Source: Chryseobacterium edaphi (GTDB lineage Bacteria; Bacteroidota; Bacteroidia; Flavobacteriales; Weeksellaceae). From it: a stretch of 64,000 bases of DNA. The notes under the pieces are model-generated. The model had not been told where the DNA came from, searched no databases, and worked only from the letters and a program-made list of their open reading frames with translations. Shown here piece by piece: positions 25,137 to 33,196 of this stretch (the stretch's first letter is position 1; each line of letters begins with the position of its first letter). The stretch is from NCBI RefSeq assembly GCF_025628985.1, contig NZ_JAOTEM010000007.1, positions 50,383 to 114,382 on the forward strand. Direction: 5' to 3'. The position numbers and the translations under genes were made by a program.

Positions 25137-27023
25137 ATGGAATCTACTTTAGCCATGAACACTCTCCTCTTCTTAGGAGTTGCTATTATTATGGTTCCGT
25201 TGGCGAGAAAGCTGGGTCTAAGTTCGGTGATCGGCTATATTTTAGGTGGAATTATTATTGGTCCTTACGTTCTCAAACTCACAGGAAAAGATGTTAACGA
25301 CATTATGCACGCCAGTGAATTTGGAGTTATCATGCTTCTTTTTTTAGTTGGTCTGGAATTGGAACCGAGAAAGTTCTGGGAAATGCGGAAGAAAATTCTC
25401 GGCTTGGGAATGACTCAAATGGTTTTGACGATTGCATTATTATTTTTAATATTCATCGCCGTTGGCTGGAAAATCGACAAAGCTTTTGCCGTTGCCATGT
25501 GTTTTGCGCTTTCCTCTACAGCTATCGTCCTTCAAACTTTGCAGGAAAAAAATAGTTTCAAAACCGTTGCAGGTGAAGCCTCGTTCTCTACCCTATTATT
25601 TCAAGATATTGCGGTGATTCCCATTTTGGCCATTTTGCCTCTGCTTGCTCATTCAAAGGCGAAACAGAATGAAAATGAAGTTCAGGTTTTAATCCAGAAA
25701 CTTCCTGAATGGCTTCAGGCAGGAACGGTAATCTTGGGAGTTGTCATTTTGATTTTATTGGGAAGATATGTTTTCGTTCCATTTTTAAGATATGTTTCAA
25801 AAGCCGGAATGACAGAATTGTTGACCGCCTCTTCCCTTTTTTTAGTTATTGGAGTTTCTGAATTAATGGTTTCCATCGGGCTTTCTCCCGCTTTGGGAGC
25901 TTTCTTGGCAGGTGTCATGCTGGCAAACAGTGAATTCCGACATGAATTGGAGGCGCAGATCGATCCGTTCAAAGGATTGCTACTTGCCGTCTTTTTTGTG
26001 AGTGTAGGTTCAACGATGAATTTTAATGTCATTGCAGCAGATCCTTTATTTATATTCTCAACAGTATTCACAGTTTTGGCTGTAAAATTTGCTGTTCTTT
26101 TTTCTATAGGTAAGTTTTTTAAAATGGATAATCCGCAGAGTTTGTTCTACGCATTTGCATTATCGCAAGTCGGGGAATTTGCTTTTGTATTGATCAATTA
26201 CGGATCCGATCTCTATCTTTTTGGAGCAGAATTAAATGCACAAATGATGGCAGTTACAGCAATTACGATGTGCATCACTCCGTTTTTTTTAATCATTAAT
26301 GATAAATTGATTACACCAAAATTCTTAAGTGGAATTCCAGACGAAAAAAGTGATTTTGATATTCTCGAAAACAATATTCCACAAAAGAAAATTATCATCG
26401 TTGGATTTGGTCATTTTGGAAGTACAGTTGGTCGTCTTCTGAAAGCAAATAAAATTAAAGCAACCGTTCTCGATAGAGATTCCGACCGGGTAAAATTACT
26501 TAGAGGTTATGGTTTTAAAGTGTATTACGGAGATGCCACAAGAATTCCGGTTTTGAGAGCTGCAGGAATTGAGGATGCCGAAATTTTGGTTTTATGTCTT
26601 GATAATTCAGGCGACAATAAATTTATTGCGGAACTGGTAAGTGAACATTATCCTGATGTGAAAATATTTGTCCGTGCGAAAAACAGAATCGATGCCTATT
26701 CATATTTAAATAACGGAATCGACAATATTTACCGTGAAACTTTAGGAACTGCTGTCGATATGGCAGTCGATGTTCTTCACGAAACCGGAATGCGAAAATA
26801 TGCAGCAAGACGTCTCGGTCAAAGATTTATGGCAATTGATAAAGCATCCATCAGGAAACTGGCAAAATCCGATGACGATGACGAAATCCGTTTATTTACA
26901 ACAAAAGAAATCCTCCAGAGAGAGGAGGATTTATTGGCTTATGACAATCTCAATTTTGATGGTAAAAATTGGGAAGGTTCTTCATCTTCCGCCGAAGAAG
27001 ACGATGAGGAAAACAAAGACTAA
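25137..27023 (+). CDS. CPA2 (KefB/KefC-type) cation:proton antiporter
   Basis: A 628-residue protein. Residues 1 to about 390 hold 12-13 membrane segments of the Na+/H+ exchanger fold, with LFLVGLELEPRKFW, SSTAIVLQTL and FFVSVGSTMNF. Residues from about 415 form an RCK/TrkA-N domain (IIIVGFGHFGSTVGRLL, GDATRIPVLRAAGI). The tail is acidic (EGSSSSAEEDDEENKD). KefC-type proteins release K+ during electrophile stress. It starts immediately after the KefF-like gene and ends two bases from the convergent GIN gene. Confidence 0.93.
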   Translation: MESTLAMNTLLFLGVAIIMVPLARKLGLSSVIGYILGGIIIGPYVLKLTGKDVNDIMHASEFGVIMLLFLVGLELEPRKFWEMRKKILGLGMTQMVLTIALLFLIFIAVGWKIDKAFAVAMCFALSSTAIVLQTLQEKNSFKTVAGEASFSTLLFQDIAVIPILAILPLLAHSKAKQNENEVQVLIQKLPEWLQAGTVILGVVILILLGRYVFVPFLRYVSKAGMTELLTASSLFLVIGVSELMVSIGLSPALGAFLAGVMLANSEFRHELEAQIDPFKGLLLAVFFVSVGSTMNFNVIAADPLFIFSTVFTVLAVKFAVLFSIGKFFKMDNPQSLFYAFALSQVGEFAFVLINYGSDLYLFGAELNAQMMAVTAITMCITPFFLIINDKLITPKFLSGIPDEKSDFDILENNIPQKKIIIVGFGHFGSTVGRLLKANKIKATVLDRDSDRVKLLRGYGFKVYYGDATRIPVLRAAGIEDAEILVLCLDNSGDNKFIAELVSEHYPDVKIFVRAKNRIDAYSYLNNGIDNIYRETLGTAVDMAVDVLHETGMRKYAARRLGQRFMAIDKASIRKLAKSDDDDEIRLFTTKEILQREEDLLAYDNLNFDGKNWEGSSSSAEEDDEENKD

Positions 27024-27024
27024 T

Positions 27025-27825
27025 TTATTGAATAGAAACACTTCCACCGCTGCTTTCTTCTTTTTTCACGGTCGTCACATTTCCTTTTTTATAAACATTC
27101 ACACTACCTCCAGAAGAAGCTTCTGCATCAACTGTTGACGTTGCACTTACTTCTAAACTTGCACCACTTGAAGCATCTGCTTTCAGATTTTCAACAACGA
27201 CATCTTTTCCGTTGATACTGCTTCCTGAAGAAGAACTCAGTTCTGCATTTTTAGATTTTCCTGAAATTGAAATACTTGCTGCCGAAGATGCATCTACATC
27301 CAAATCTACAGCCCAGATTTTTCCGTCAAAACTACTGCTGCTGTCAACAGAAATTTCCAGATCGTTTGCTTCCAAATGTCCTGTGATACTTGCAGCGCTT
27401 GAAGCTTCAACATCTGTTTTTTCTTGGGTAAATTTATCTTTTACATTAATACTTGCTGCAGAATTGGCAATCAGCTTCACGAAATCTTTCGCATAAATTT
27501 TAGCTTTTACATTGTTCGTGTTCATCACTCGGAATCCTGTGTTGTAATGAATATGAATTTTTCCGCCTCTTCTTTCTACCAAAACCTCATCAATAATATT
27601 GGCAGGTGCAGAAATAACTACTTTTTCGACATCAGATTTGATGATTTCAGCTTCAATTGCCTGAGAAACTTCGATTTCGTCAAAATCTCCACTAAATTCT
27701 TTTTGTTTTAATGGTCCGTGATCTTTATTGGTAACATCAGGAAGCCACCTAGATTTTTCAGATTTTTCATTGCATGCGGAAAGAACAATCAGGCCGGAAA
27801 AAAGTAAAATTGCTGGATATTTCAT
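27025..27825 (-). CDS. Head-GIN domain lipoprotein (DUF2807)
   Basis: A 266-residue lipoprotein with the signal MKYPAILLFSGLIVLSAC (Cys18). From about 45 it follows the DUF2807 plan: FDEIEVSQAIEAEIIKS, then VSAPANIIDEVLVERRGGKI. A long right-handed beta-helix-like stretch of short Ser/Ala-rich turns follows (DASSAASISI, SSSSGSSINGK, DASSGASLEV). Proteins of this family in Bacteroidota are envelope proteins of unknown role. The repeat-rich half explains the unusual codon pattern. It is convergent with the antiporter gene and almost abuts it. Confidence 0.88.
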   Translation of the reverse strand: MKYPAILLFSGLIVLSACNEKSEKSRWLPDVTNKDHGPLKQKEFSGDFDEIEVSQAIEAEIIKSDVEKVVISAPANIIDEVLVERRGGKIHIHYNTGFRVMNTNNVKAKIYAKDFVKLIANSAASINVKDKFTQEKTDVEASSAASITGHLEANDLEISVDSSSSFDGKIWAVDLDVDASSAASISISGKSKNAELSSSSGSSINGKDVVVENLKADASSGASLEVSATSTVDAEASSGGSVNVYKKGNVTTVKKEESSGGSVSIQ

Positions 27826-27994
27826 GGTTGGTTTTAATGAATTTTGTTTGTATTAATAATGACAACTAAAATATAAAAAATATTACATCATTTAAGAAAT
27901 TTGTGAATGAGTGTTTGTTCTGATGCATAAAAAGTAGTTGCACATCATTTATCAATTACTTTTAATACCTTTAGACTTTAATAATAATTCATTT

Positions 27995-30136
27995 ATGAAA
28001 AACATTTCATCAGCATTATTAATTTCTGCTTTGGCATTCAATTACTCATGTACCACAATGAAAACAAACGATATAAAACAGGAAATTCCTGTTCCGGATT
28101 CTTCGCTTTCCTCGAATCCGTTTATGAAAAAAAGTAAGCTTCAGTACGAAGCTCCGGAATTTGATAAGATTAAAAACGAACACTTCAAACCTGCTTTTGA
28201 ATTTGGTCTAAAACAGCATGACGCTGAAATCCTCAAAATTGCCAACAATTCTGAAGCAGCAACTTTCGAAAATACAGTTGTCGCCTTAGAAAAAAGTGGC
28301 GAAGTTCTGAAAAGAGCTGTAACAGTTTTTTCAAATTTGACCAGTGCAAATACAAATCCTACATTACAGGCTTTAGACGAAGAATTTGCTCCTATTTTTG
28401 CGGCCCATTCTGATAAAATGTATCTGAATGAAAATTTATATAACAGAATTAAATCTATTTCCGAAAACGGTTTAGATTCTGAAAGCAAAAGATTATTACA
28501 ATTCTACAAACAAAATTTTGAAATTGCCGGAGCTAATCTTTCGGGAGCAGATAAAGAAAAGCTAAAGCAGTACAATCAGGAAATGGCTTCTTTGTCAACG
28601 CAATATTCCAATAAATTGCTTGAAGCGAGAAAAGAAGGCGGAATTATCATTGATAATGTTAAAGAATTAGACGGACTTTCAGCTGATGAAATTGCAGCTG
28701 CCGCAGCCGACGCAAAAACTGCAGGAAAAGAAGGAAAATATCTTTTAGCACTTCAAAACACAACACAACAACCAGTCTTACAAAACCTGACCAATCGAGC
28801 AACCCGTGAAAAAGTTTTTAAAGCTTCATGGATGAGAGCCGAAAAAGGTGGAAACAGTGACACCAGAGAAACCATTGAAAAATTGGCAAGCTTAAGATTG
28901 AAAAAAGCTCAGATTTTAGGAAAAAAAAGTTTCGCAGAATGGAAATTGCAGGATCAAATGGCAAAAAATCCTGATGCAGCAGTTAAATTAATGAATCAAT
29001 TGGCAACTCCTGCTGTAGAAACTGCAAGACGTGAAGCAAAAGATATTCAGGATTTGATCGACCAACAAAAAGGTGGTTTCAAATTGGAACCTTGGGATTG
29101 GAATTTTTACGCTGAACAGGTGAGAAAAGCGAAGTTTGACTTAGATGAAAACCAGATCAAGCCATATTTTGAAATCACAACCGTTTTAGAAAAAGGTGTT
29201 TTCTTTGCTGCCGAAAAATTCTACGGTCTAACTTTCAAAAAGAGAACAGATCTTCCGGTTTATCATCCCGATGTTGTAACCTACGAAGTTTTCGATCACG
29301 ATGGAAAATCTTTCGCAATCTATTATTTAGATTTCTATACGAGAGATTCAAAAAATGGTGGCGCATGGATGAGTAATTTCGTTGAACAATCTTATCTGTT
29401 AGGAACAAAACCGGTGATTGTCAACTGTTACAATTATCAGAAACCGGCTCCGGGAAAACCTTCATTAATCAGTTATGATGATGTGACTACCATTTTCCAT
29501 GAGTTTGGTCATTCGATCCACGGAATGTTTGCCAACCAGAAATATCCTTCACTTTCAGGAACTAATGTTCCGAGAGATTTTGTGGAATTTCCTTCGCAGA
29601 TCAATGAACATTGGGCTTTAGATCCTATAGTTTTGAAAAACTATGCAATTCATTACGAAACGAAACAGCCGATTCCACAAGCTTTGGTTGATAAAATTAA
29701 AAATGCAGCAACATTTAATCAGGGTTACATGACAACTGAGTTGGTTTCTGCCGCTGCTTTGGATATGGATTGGCATTCTGTAACAAACGCAGGACAATTG
29801 CTTCCAGTTTTAGATTTCGAAAAACAATCTTTAAATAACCACGGATTTAATTTATCAACGGTTCCGCCAAGATATCACACTCCTTATTTTGCACACATTT
29901 GGGGAGGTGGTTATTCAGCAGGATATTACGCATATTTATGGTCTGAAACTTTAGACAGCGACGCGTGGGAATGGATTATGAAAAACGGTGGATTGACCAG
30001 GGAAAATGGTGACCGTTTCAGAAAATATATTCTTTCAGTAGGAAATTCAGTTGATCTGAATCAGGCATTCAGAGATTTCACGGGACACGATCCGGATATC
30101 AAGCCGTTGTTGAGAAATAGAGGTTTTATTAAATAA
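27995..30136 (+). CDS. M3 family metallopeptidase, Dcp-like lipoprotein
   Basis: A 713-residue protein starting at ATG 27995; an earlier in-frame ATG at 27938 would place 19 extra residues before the signal. MKNISSALLISALAFNYSC looks like a lipoprotein signal. The zinc motif is H502-E-F-G-H506 (FHEFGHSIHGMF), with the later Glu in EFPSQINEHWA. Size and C-terminal sequence (GHDPDIKPLLRNRGF) match peptidyl-dipeptidase Dcp and oligopeptidase A. It probably trims peptides in the periplasm. Confidence 0.93.
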   Translation: MKNISSALLISALAFNYSCTTMKTNDIKQEIPVPDSSLSSNPFMKKSKLQYEAPEFDKIKNEHFKPAFEFGLKQHDAEILKIANNSEAATFENTVVALEKSGEVLKRAVTVFSNLTSANTNPTLQALDEEFAPIFAAHSDKMYLNENLYNRIKSISENGLDSESKRLLQFYKQNFEIAGANLSGADKEKLKQYNQEMASLSTQYSNKLLEARKEGGIIIDNVKELDGLSADEIAAAAADAKTAGKEGKYLLALQNTTQQPVLQNLTNRATREKVFKASWMRAEKGGNSDTRETIEKLASLRLKKAQILGKKSFAEWKLQDQMAKNPDAAVKLMNQLATPAVETARREAKDIQDLIDQQKGGFKLEPWDWNFYAEQVRKAKFDLDENQIKPYFEITTVLEKGVFFAAEKFYGLTFKKRTDLPVYHPDVVTYEVFDHDGKSFAIYYLDFYTRDSKNGGAWMSNFVEQSYLLGTKPVIVNCYNYQKPAPGKPSLISYDDVTTIFHEFGHSIHGMFANQKYPSLSGTNVPRDFVEFPSQINEHWALDPIVLKNYAIHYETKQPIPQALVDKIKNAATFNQGYMTTELVSAAALDMDWHSVTNAGQLLPVLDFEKQSLNNHGFNLSTVPPRYHTPYFAHIWGGGYSAGYYAYLWSETLDSDAWEWIMKNGGLTRENGDRFRKYILSVGNSVDLNQAFRDFTGHDPDIKPLLRNRGFIK

Positions 30137-30142
30137 ATTTTA

Positions 30143-30175
30143 AAAGCATTCATTTTGAGTGCTTCTTTCTTTTAA
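30143..30175 (+). terminator. Terminator after the M3 peptidase gene
   Basis: Stem AGCATTC (30145-30151) and GAGTGCT (30157-30163) with one G-U, followed by TCTTTCTTTT. Confidence 0.6.
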
Positions 30176-30236
30176 AGATAAAATATAATCCCTAGCAGAT
30201 TTCAGCTTTATGATATTCGCGCAAAAAATATTCGTG

Positions 30237-30244
30237 TAAATTTG
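30237..30244 (+). promoter_or_regulatory. -7 box of ychJ
   Basis: TAAATTTG, 22 bases upstream of the ATG at 30267. Confidence 0.5.
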
Positions 30245-30266
30245 TTTTTAAATAAAAATCAAAAAA

Positions 30267-30644
30267 ATGAACTGCCCCTGCTGCTCCGGAAAACACTACG
30301 AAGAATGTTGCAAACCTTATCACACAGGAGAAAAACATGCACCAACTGCAGAAGCATTGATGCGTTCAAGATTTTCGGCATTTGCCATTCCGAACGGAAA
30401 ATATTTAATGGAGACAACATCTCCGAGCAAGAGACAATTTCACAATACAAAAGATTTGCAGGAATGGGGAGAAATTAATGAATGGACAAAACTGGAAATT
30501 GTAGATAAACCATCCATGAATAAAGTGGAATTTAAAGCATATTACACTGATGAGGACGGACAAAGACAAATTCATCATGAATTATCAACATTCAAAATGA
30601 TTCAAAACCGTTGGTATTATGTTTCTGGAGAATTTTTAGAATGA
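30267..30644 (+). CDS. ychJ: YchJ family protein (SEC-C metal-binding motif)
   Basis: A 125-residue protein. The N-terminus MNCPCCSGKHYEECCKPYH is a SEC-C-type zinc motif (Cys3, Cys5, Cys6, Cys14 and Cys15 region). The UPF0225 core follows: PTAEALMRSRFSAFAIPNG and the beta segment TKLEIVDKPSMNKVEFKAYY. The role is unknown. It is a single gene with its own promoter box and a strong terminator. Confidence 0.92.
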   Translation: MNCPCCSGKHYEECCKPYHTGEKHAPTAEALMRSRFSAFAIPNGKYLMETTSPSKRQFHNTKDLQEWGEINEWTKLEIVDKPSMNKVEFKAYYTDEDGQRQIHHELSTFKMIQNRWYYVSGEFLE

Positions 30645-30661
30645 TTTAATTAATAACAACA

Positions 30662-30688
30662 AAATGTCCGATCAAAAGTCGGACATTT
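30662..30688 (+). terminator. Bidirectional terminator between ychJ and the FKBP gene
   Basis: A 10-bp stem AAATGTCCGA (30662-30671) and TCGGACATTT (30679-30688) with a 7-base loop, between convergent genes. Confidence 0.85.
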
Positions 30689-30708
30689 CATATTATATTT
30701 AAATATTA

Positions 30709-31209
30709 TTAGTGAGCTTCGTCTCCGTCAACTCCATGAGCGTGACCGTGAGCCAATTCTTCTTCTGTTGCAGGACGCGTATTCAAAATTTCAACCTGGA
30801 AATCCAAAACTTTCCCAGCCATTGGATGATTAAGATCTGCAATGACAGCTTCAGGAGTAACTTCTACCACAAACGCCTGGAAATTATTTCCCTGATCATC
30901 AGATAATGGTAAGATAGCTCCTACTGGTGGAATTCCAGCTTCACCAAACATATCGATTGGCAATTGTGCAATAGCATCTTCCTGTTTTTCACCGTAAGCT
31001 TCTTCCGGCTGAATTACAAAATCGGCTTTATCACCAGCTTTCAAACCTAAGATATTTTGTTCAAATTTTGGAATCATCATTCCAACTCCATATAAAAATG
31101 TAAGCGGATTTTCTGCAGTCGTTTCTTCTACAAGGATTTTGCTTCCGTCCTCTTCGATAGTGTGAAGAATGTACTTTACAGCTACCACATGATTGTTATC
31201 AATAGTCAT
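30709..31209 (-). CDS. SlyD-like FKBP-type peptidyl-prolyl isomerase
   Basis: A 166-residue protein. NHVVAVKYILHTIEEDGSKI opens the FKBP domain, PLTFLYGVGMMIPKFEQNILG is the SlyD-type core, and the inserted flap domain (about 70-125: PEEAYGEKQEDAIAQLPI to LPLSDDQGNNFQAFVVEV) identifies the SlyD branch. The tail ends AHGHAHGVDGDEAH, a short histidine-containing end reminiscent of SlyD's metal-binding tail. It assists folding in the cytoplasm and may bind nickel or other metals. Confidence 0.93.
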   Translation of the reverse strand: MTIDNNHVVAVKYILHTIEEDGSKILVEETTAENPLTFLYGVGMMIPKFEQNILGLKAGDKADFVIQPEEAYGEKQEDAIAQLPIDMFGEAGIPPVGAILPLSDDQGNNFQAFVVEVTPEAVIADLNHPMAGKVLDFQVEILNTRPATEEELAHGHAHGVDGDEAH

Positions 31210-31249
31210 ATTTCTTTTTTTGCGTGATCTTTTTCACGATTAAACGGCA

Positions 31250-31257
31250 CAAATATA
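31250..31257 (-). promoter_or_regulatory. -7 box of the FKBP gene
   Basis: Minus strand TATATTTG, about 40 bases upstream of the ATG. Confidence 0.5.
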
Positions 31258-31312
31258 CTGTTTTTGAAAGAATTGATTAAGGAAATATGTTTAAAGAATT
31301 ATCTGAAGGATA

Positions 31313-31564
31313 CTACTTTTTGTTTTTTGCTTCAGCCTTTTTTTTCTGTCTCAAAACATACAGATACAGACTTTCTACTTTCGCTCTTGCCCAATCGGTT
31401 TTCCGTAAAAATTTCAGTGAGGAATTGATACTTGGGTTGTCCGTAAAACATTTGATATTGATTTGTTTTCCTAATTCCTCAAAGCCGTTATAATAATCTA
31501 CCAATTCTTCCAAAATGGCATCAAGACGTTTTCCGTGTAAAGGATCTTTTGATTGTTGCTCCAT
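31313..31564 (-). CDS. VF530 family protein
   Basis: An 83-residue protein starting at ATG 31564. Upstream in-frame codons are open but look non-coding (Tyr/Phe-rich). KDPLHGKRLDAILEELVDYY opens the VF530 (DUF2132-type) domain, and INIKCFTDNPSINSSLKFLR with TDWARAKVESLYLY complete it. The family is a small helical fold with suspected DNA binding. The tail is basic (RQKKKAEAKNKK). The role is unknown. It is convergent with nothing and divergent from the small gene at 31821. Confidence 0.88.
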   Translation of the reverse strand: MEQQSKDPLHGKRLDAILEELVDYYNGFEELGKQINIKCFTDNPSINSSLKFLRKTDWARAKVESLYLYVLRQKKKAEAKNKK

Positions 31565-31820
31565 GCTGTAAAAATAGAAATAAAATTGTATTTCGTTACA
31601 AACAAGACTGTATAACTCCGGTTGTTTTACACAATACCGTTTTAAATAACCTAAAAAATTGCTCGTTCTCAAACTGACTGGTTTTAAATAAAATTATTTT
31701 TGAATAAATAAAACTTTATATTTAAGTACTGAAATACCATTTGAGATAAGTTTTCTCTAAAAGAATAGATTAATTTAGCAATACCAATTTTAAAGTAAAA
31801 TCTACCTAAAGAATGTTGAG

Positions 31821-31991
31821 ATGAGTAGAAATACAGACGCCAATAAAAAAACATACAATAAGATAATCGCCAACAAAAAGCGAAAAATTCAGGAAGCAGA
31901 ACTGAAAAGAAAAAACCGCTTGAAGGAAATGCGTGAAAATACGAAAGCTAAATCAGCTGCAGAAAAGGAACAAGAAGACGAAATAAAATGA
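31821..31991 (+). CDS. Small basic protein coupled to sbcD
   Basis: A 56-residue frame beginning MSRNTDANKKTYNKIIANKK and ending EKEQEDEIK. It is highly charged (Lys/Arg-rich in the first 45 residues, acidic at the end), has no hydrophobic stretch and is probably one long helix. Its stop overlaps the sbcD start in the arrangement ATGA (31988-31991), so its translation probably feeds sbcD. Codon use resembles its neighbours. I do not recognise a family. That it is a real gene is inferred from the overlap and composition. Confidence 0.6.
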   Translation: MSRNTDANKKTYNKIIANKKRKIQEAELKRKNRLKEMRENTKAKSAAEKEQEDEIK

Positions 31992-33193
31992 AAATCCTCC
32001 ACACCGCCGATTGGCATTTAGGCAAACGTCTCGATCGTTTTTCACGTCTGGAAGAACAGGTCTTGGTTTTAAATGAAATTGTTGAAATTGCCGATGAACA
32101 AAATGTTGATCTTGTTTTAATTGCCGGAGATTTGTTCGACAATTTTAATCCGAGTGTTGAGGCGACAGAACTTTTTTATAAAACTTTAAAACGTTTATCA
32201 TTAAACGGAAAACGTCCTGTCATTGCGATTTCAGGAAATCACGATTCACCAAATCTCATCGACGCTCCGGATCCGTTGGCAAGAGAATGCGGAATTATCT
32301 TAATCGGTCATCCAAAAGCTAATATTACTCCTTTTGAATTGGAACATTTTAAGATTTCAAATTCTACAAATAGTTTTATTGAATTACAATTAAAAAATCA
32401 AAACTTTCCTATAAGAATTTTACATACACCTTATGCGAATGAAGTTCGTTTAAAAGAATATTTTGGCGAAAACAAGGAGGAAGAACTCAACAAAGTTTTG
32501 GCAGAAAATTGGGCAGCCATCGCCAATGAATTCTGTGATGAAAATGGAGTCAATCTTTTAATAGCTCATTTATACATCAATAAAAAAGGAGCGCCGATTC
32601 TTGAAGAACCGGAAGGTGAAAAACCGATCAAGATTGGTAATGCAGACCTTATTTATTCTGATATTATTCCTCCGCAGATCCAATATACAGCTTTAGGACA
32701 TTTACATGGATTTCAAAATATCGGAACTTTGGAAAAGCCTGTTGTTTATTCTTCGTCACCACTTTGCTACAGTTTCAGCGAAGCCGGACAAACGAAATAT
32801 GTTTCTATCATTGAGGCTGAACCCAATAAAGAAGTTTCATTTGAAAAATTAGCTTTAAAAAACGGAAAAATACTCGTGAGAAAAACTTTTGATTCTGTTG
32901 AAAAAACGGTTGAGTGGCTAAGCGAAAATCCGAATGCTTTGGTCGAACTCACTTTAGAAAGTAGAACTTTTCCGAAAGTTGAGGAAATAAAATTGATTCA
33001 TCAATCTCACGACGGAATTGTGCATTTTATTCCGAAAATTAAAAATCAGAATTTTAATGAAAATCCGTTGAATGAAATTAATATTAGTCGAGATCCTCTC
33101 CCTTTATTTATTGAATATTTTAAATTTAAAAATAATGGACAGGAGCCTAATGAGGAATTAATAAATTTATTTAAAGAAATCGAAAACTACTAA
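31988..33193 (+). CDS. sbcD: Exonuclease subunit SbcD
   Basis: A 401-residue Mre11-like nuclease that, with SbcC, processes hairpin and double-strand DNA ends. The metal motifs are D8-W-H10 (HTADWHLGK), GD (47-48, AGDLFDN), N84-H85-D (SGNHDS) and late GHLHGFQN. The C-terminal part is the SbcD capping domain. It overlaps the small gene upstream by four bases and precedes sbcC by three bases. Confidence 0.96.
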   Translation: MKILHTADWHLGKRLDRFSRLEEQVLVLNEIVEIADEQNVDLVLIAGDLFDNFNPSVEATELFYKTLKRLSLNGKRPVIAISGNHDSPNLIDAPDPLARECGIILIGHPKANITPFELEHFKISNSTNSFIELQLKNQNFPIRILHTPYANEVRLKEYFGENKEEELNKVLAENWAAIANEFCDENGVNLLIAHLYINKKGAPILEEPEGEKPIKIGNADLIYSDIIPPQIQYTALGHLHGFQNIGTLEKPVVYSSSPLCYSFSEAGQTKYVSIIEAEPNKEVSFEKLALKNGKILVRKTFDSVEKTVEWLSENPNALVELTLESRTFPKVEEIKLIHQSHDGIVHFIPKIKNQNFNENPLNEINISRDPLPLFIEYFKFKNNGQEPNEELINLFKEIENY

Positions 33194-33196
33194 TCT

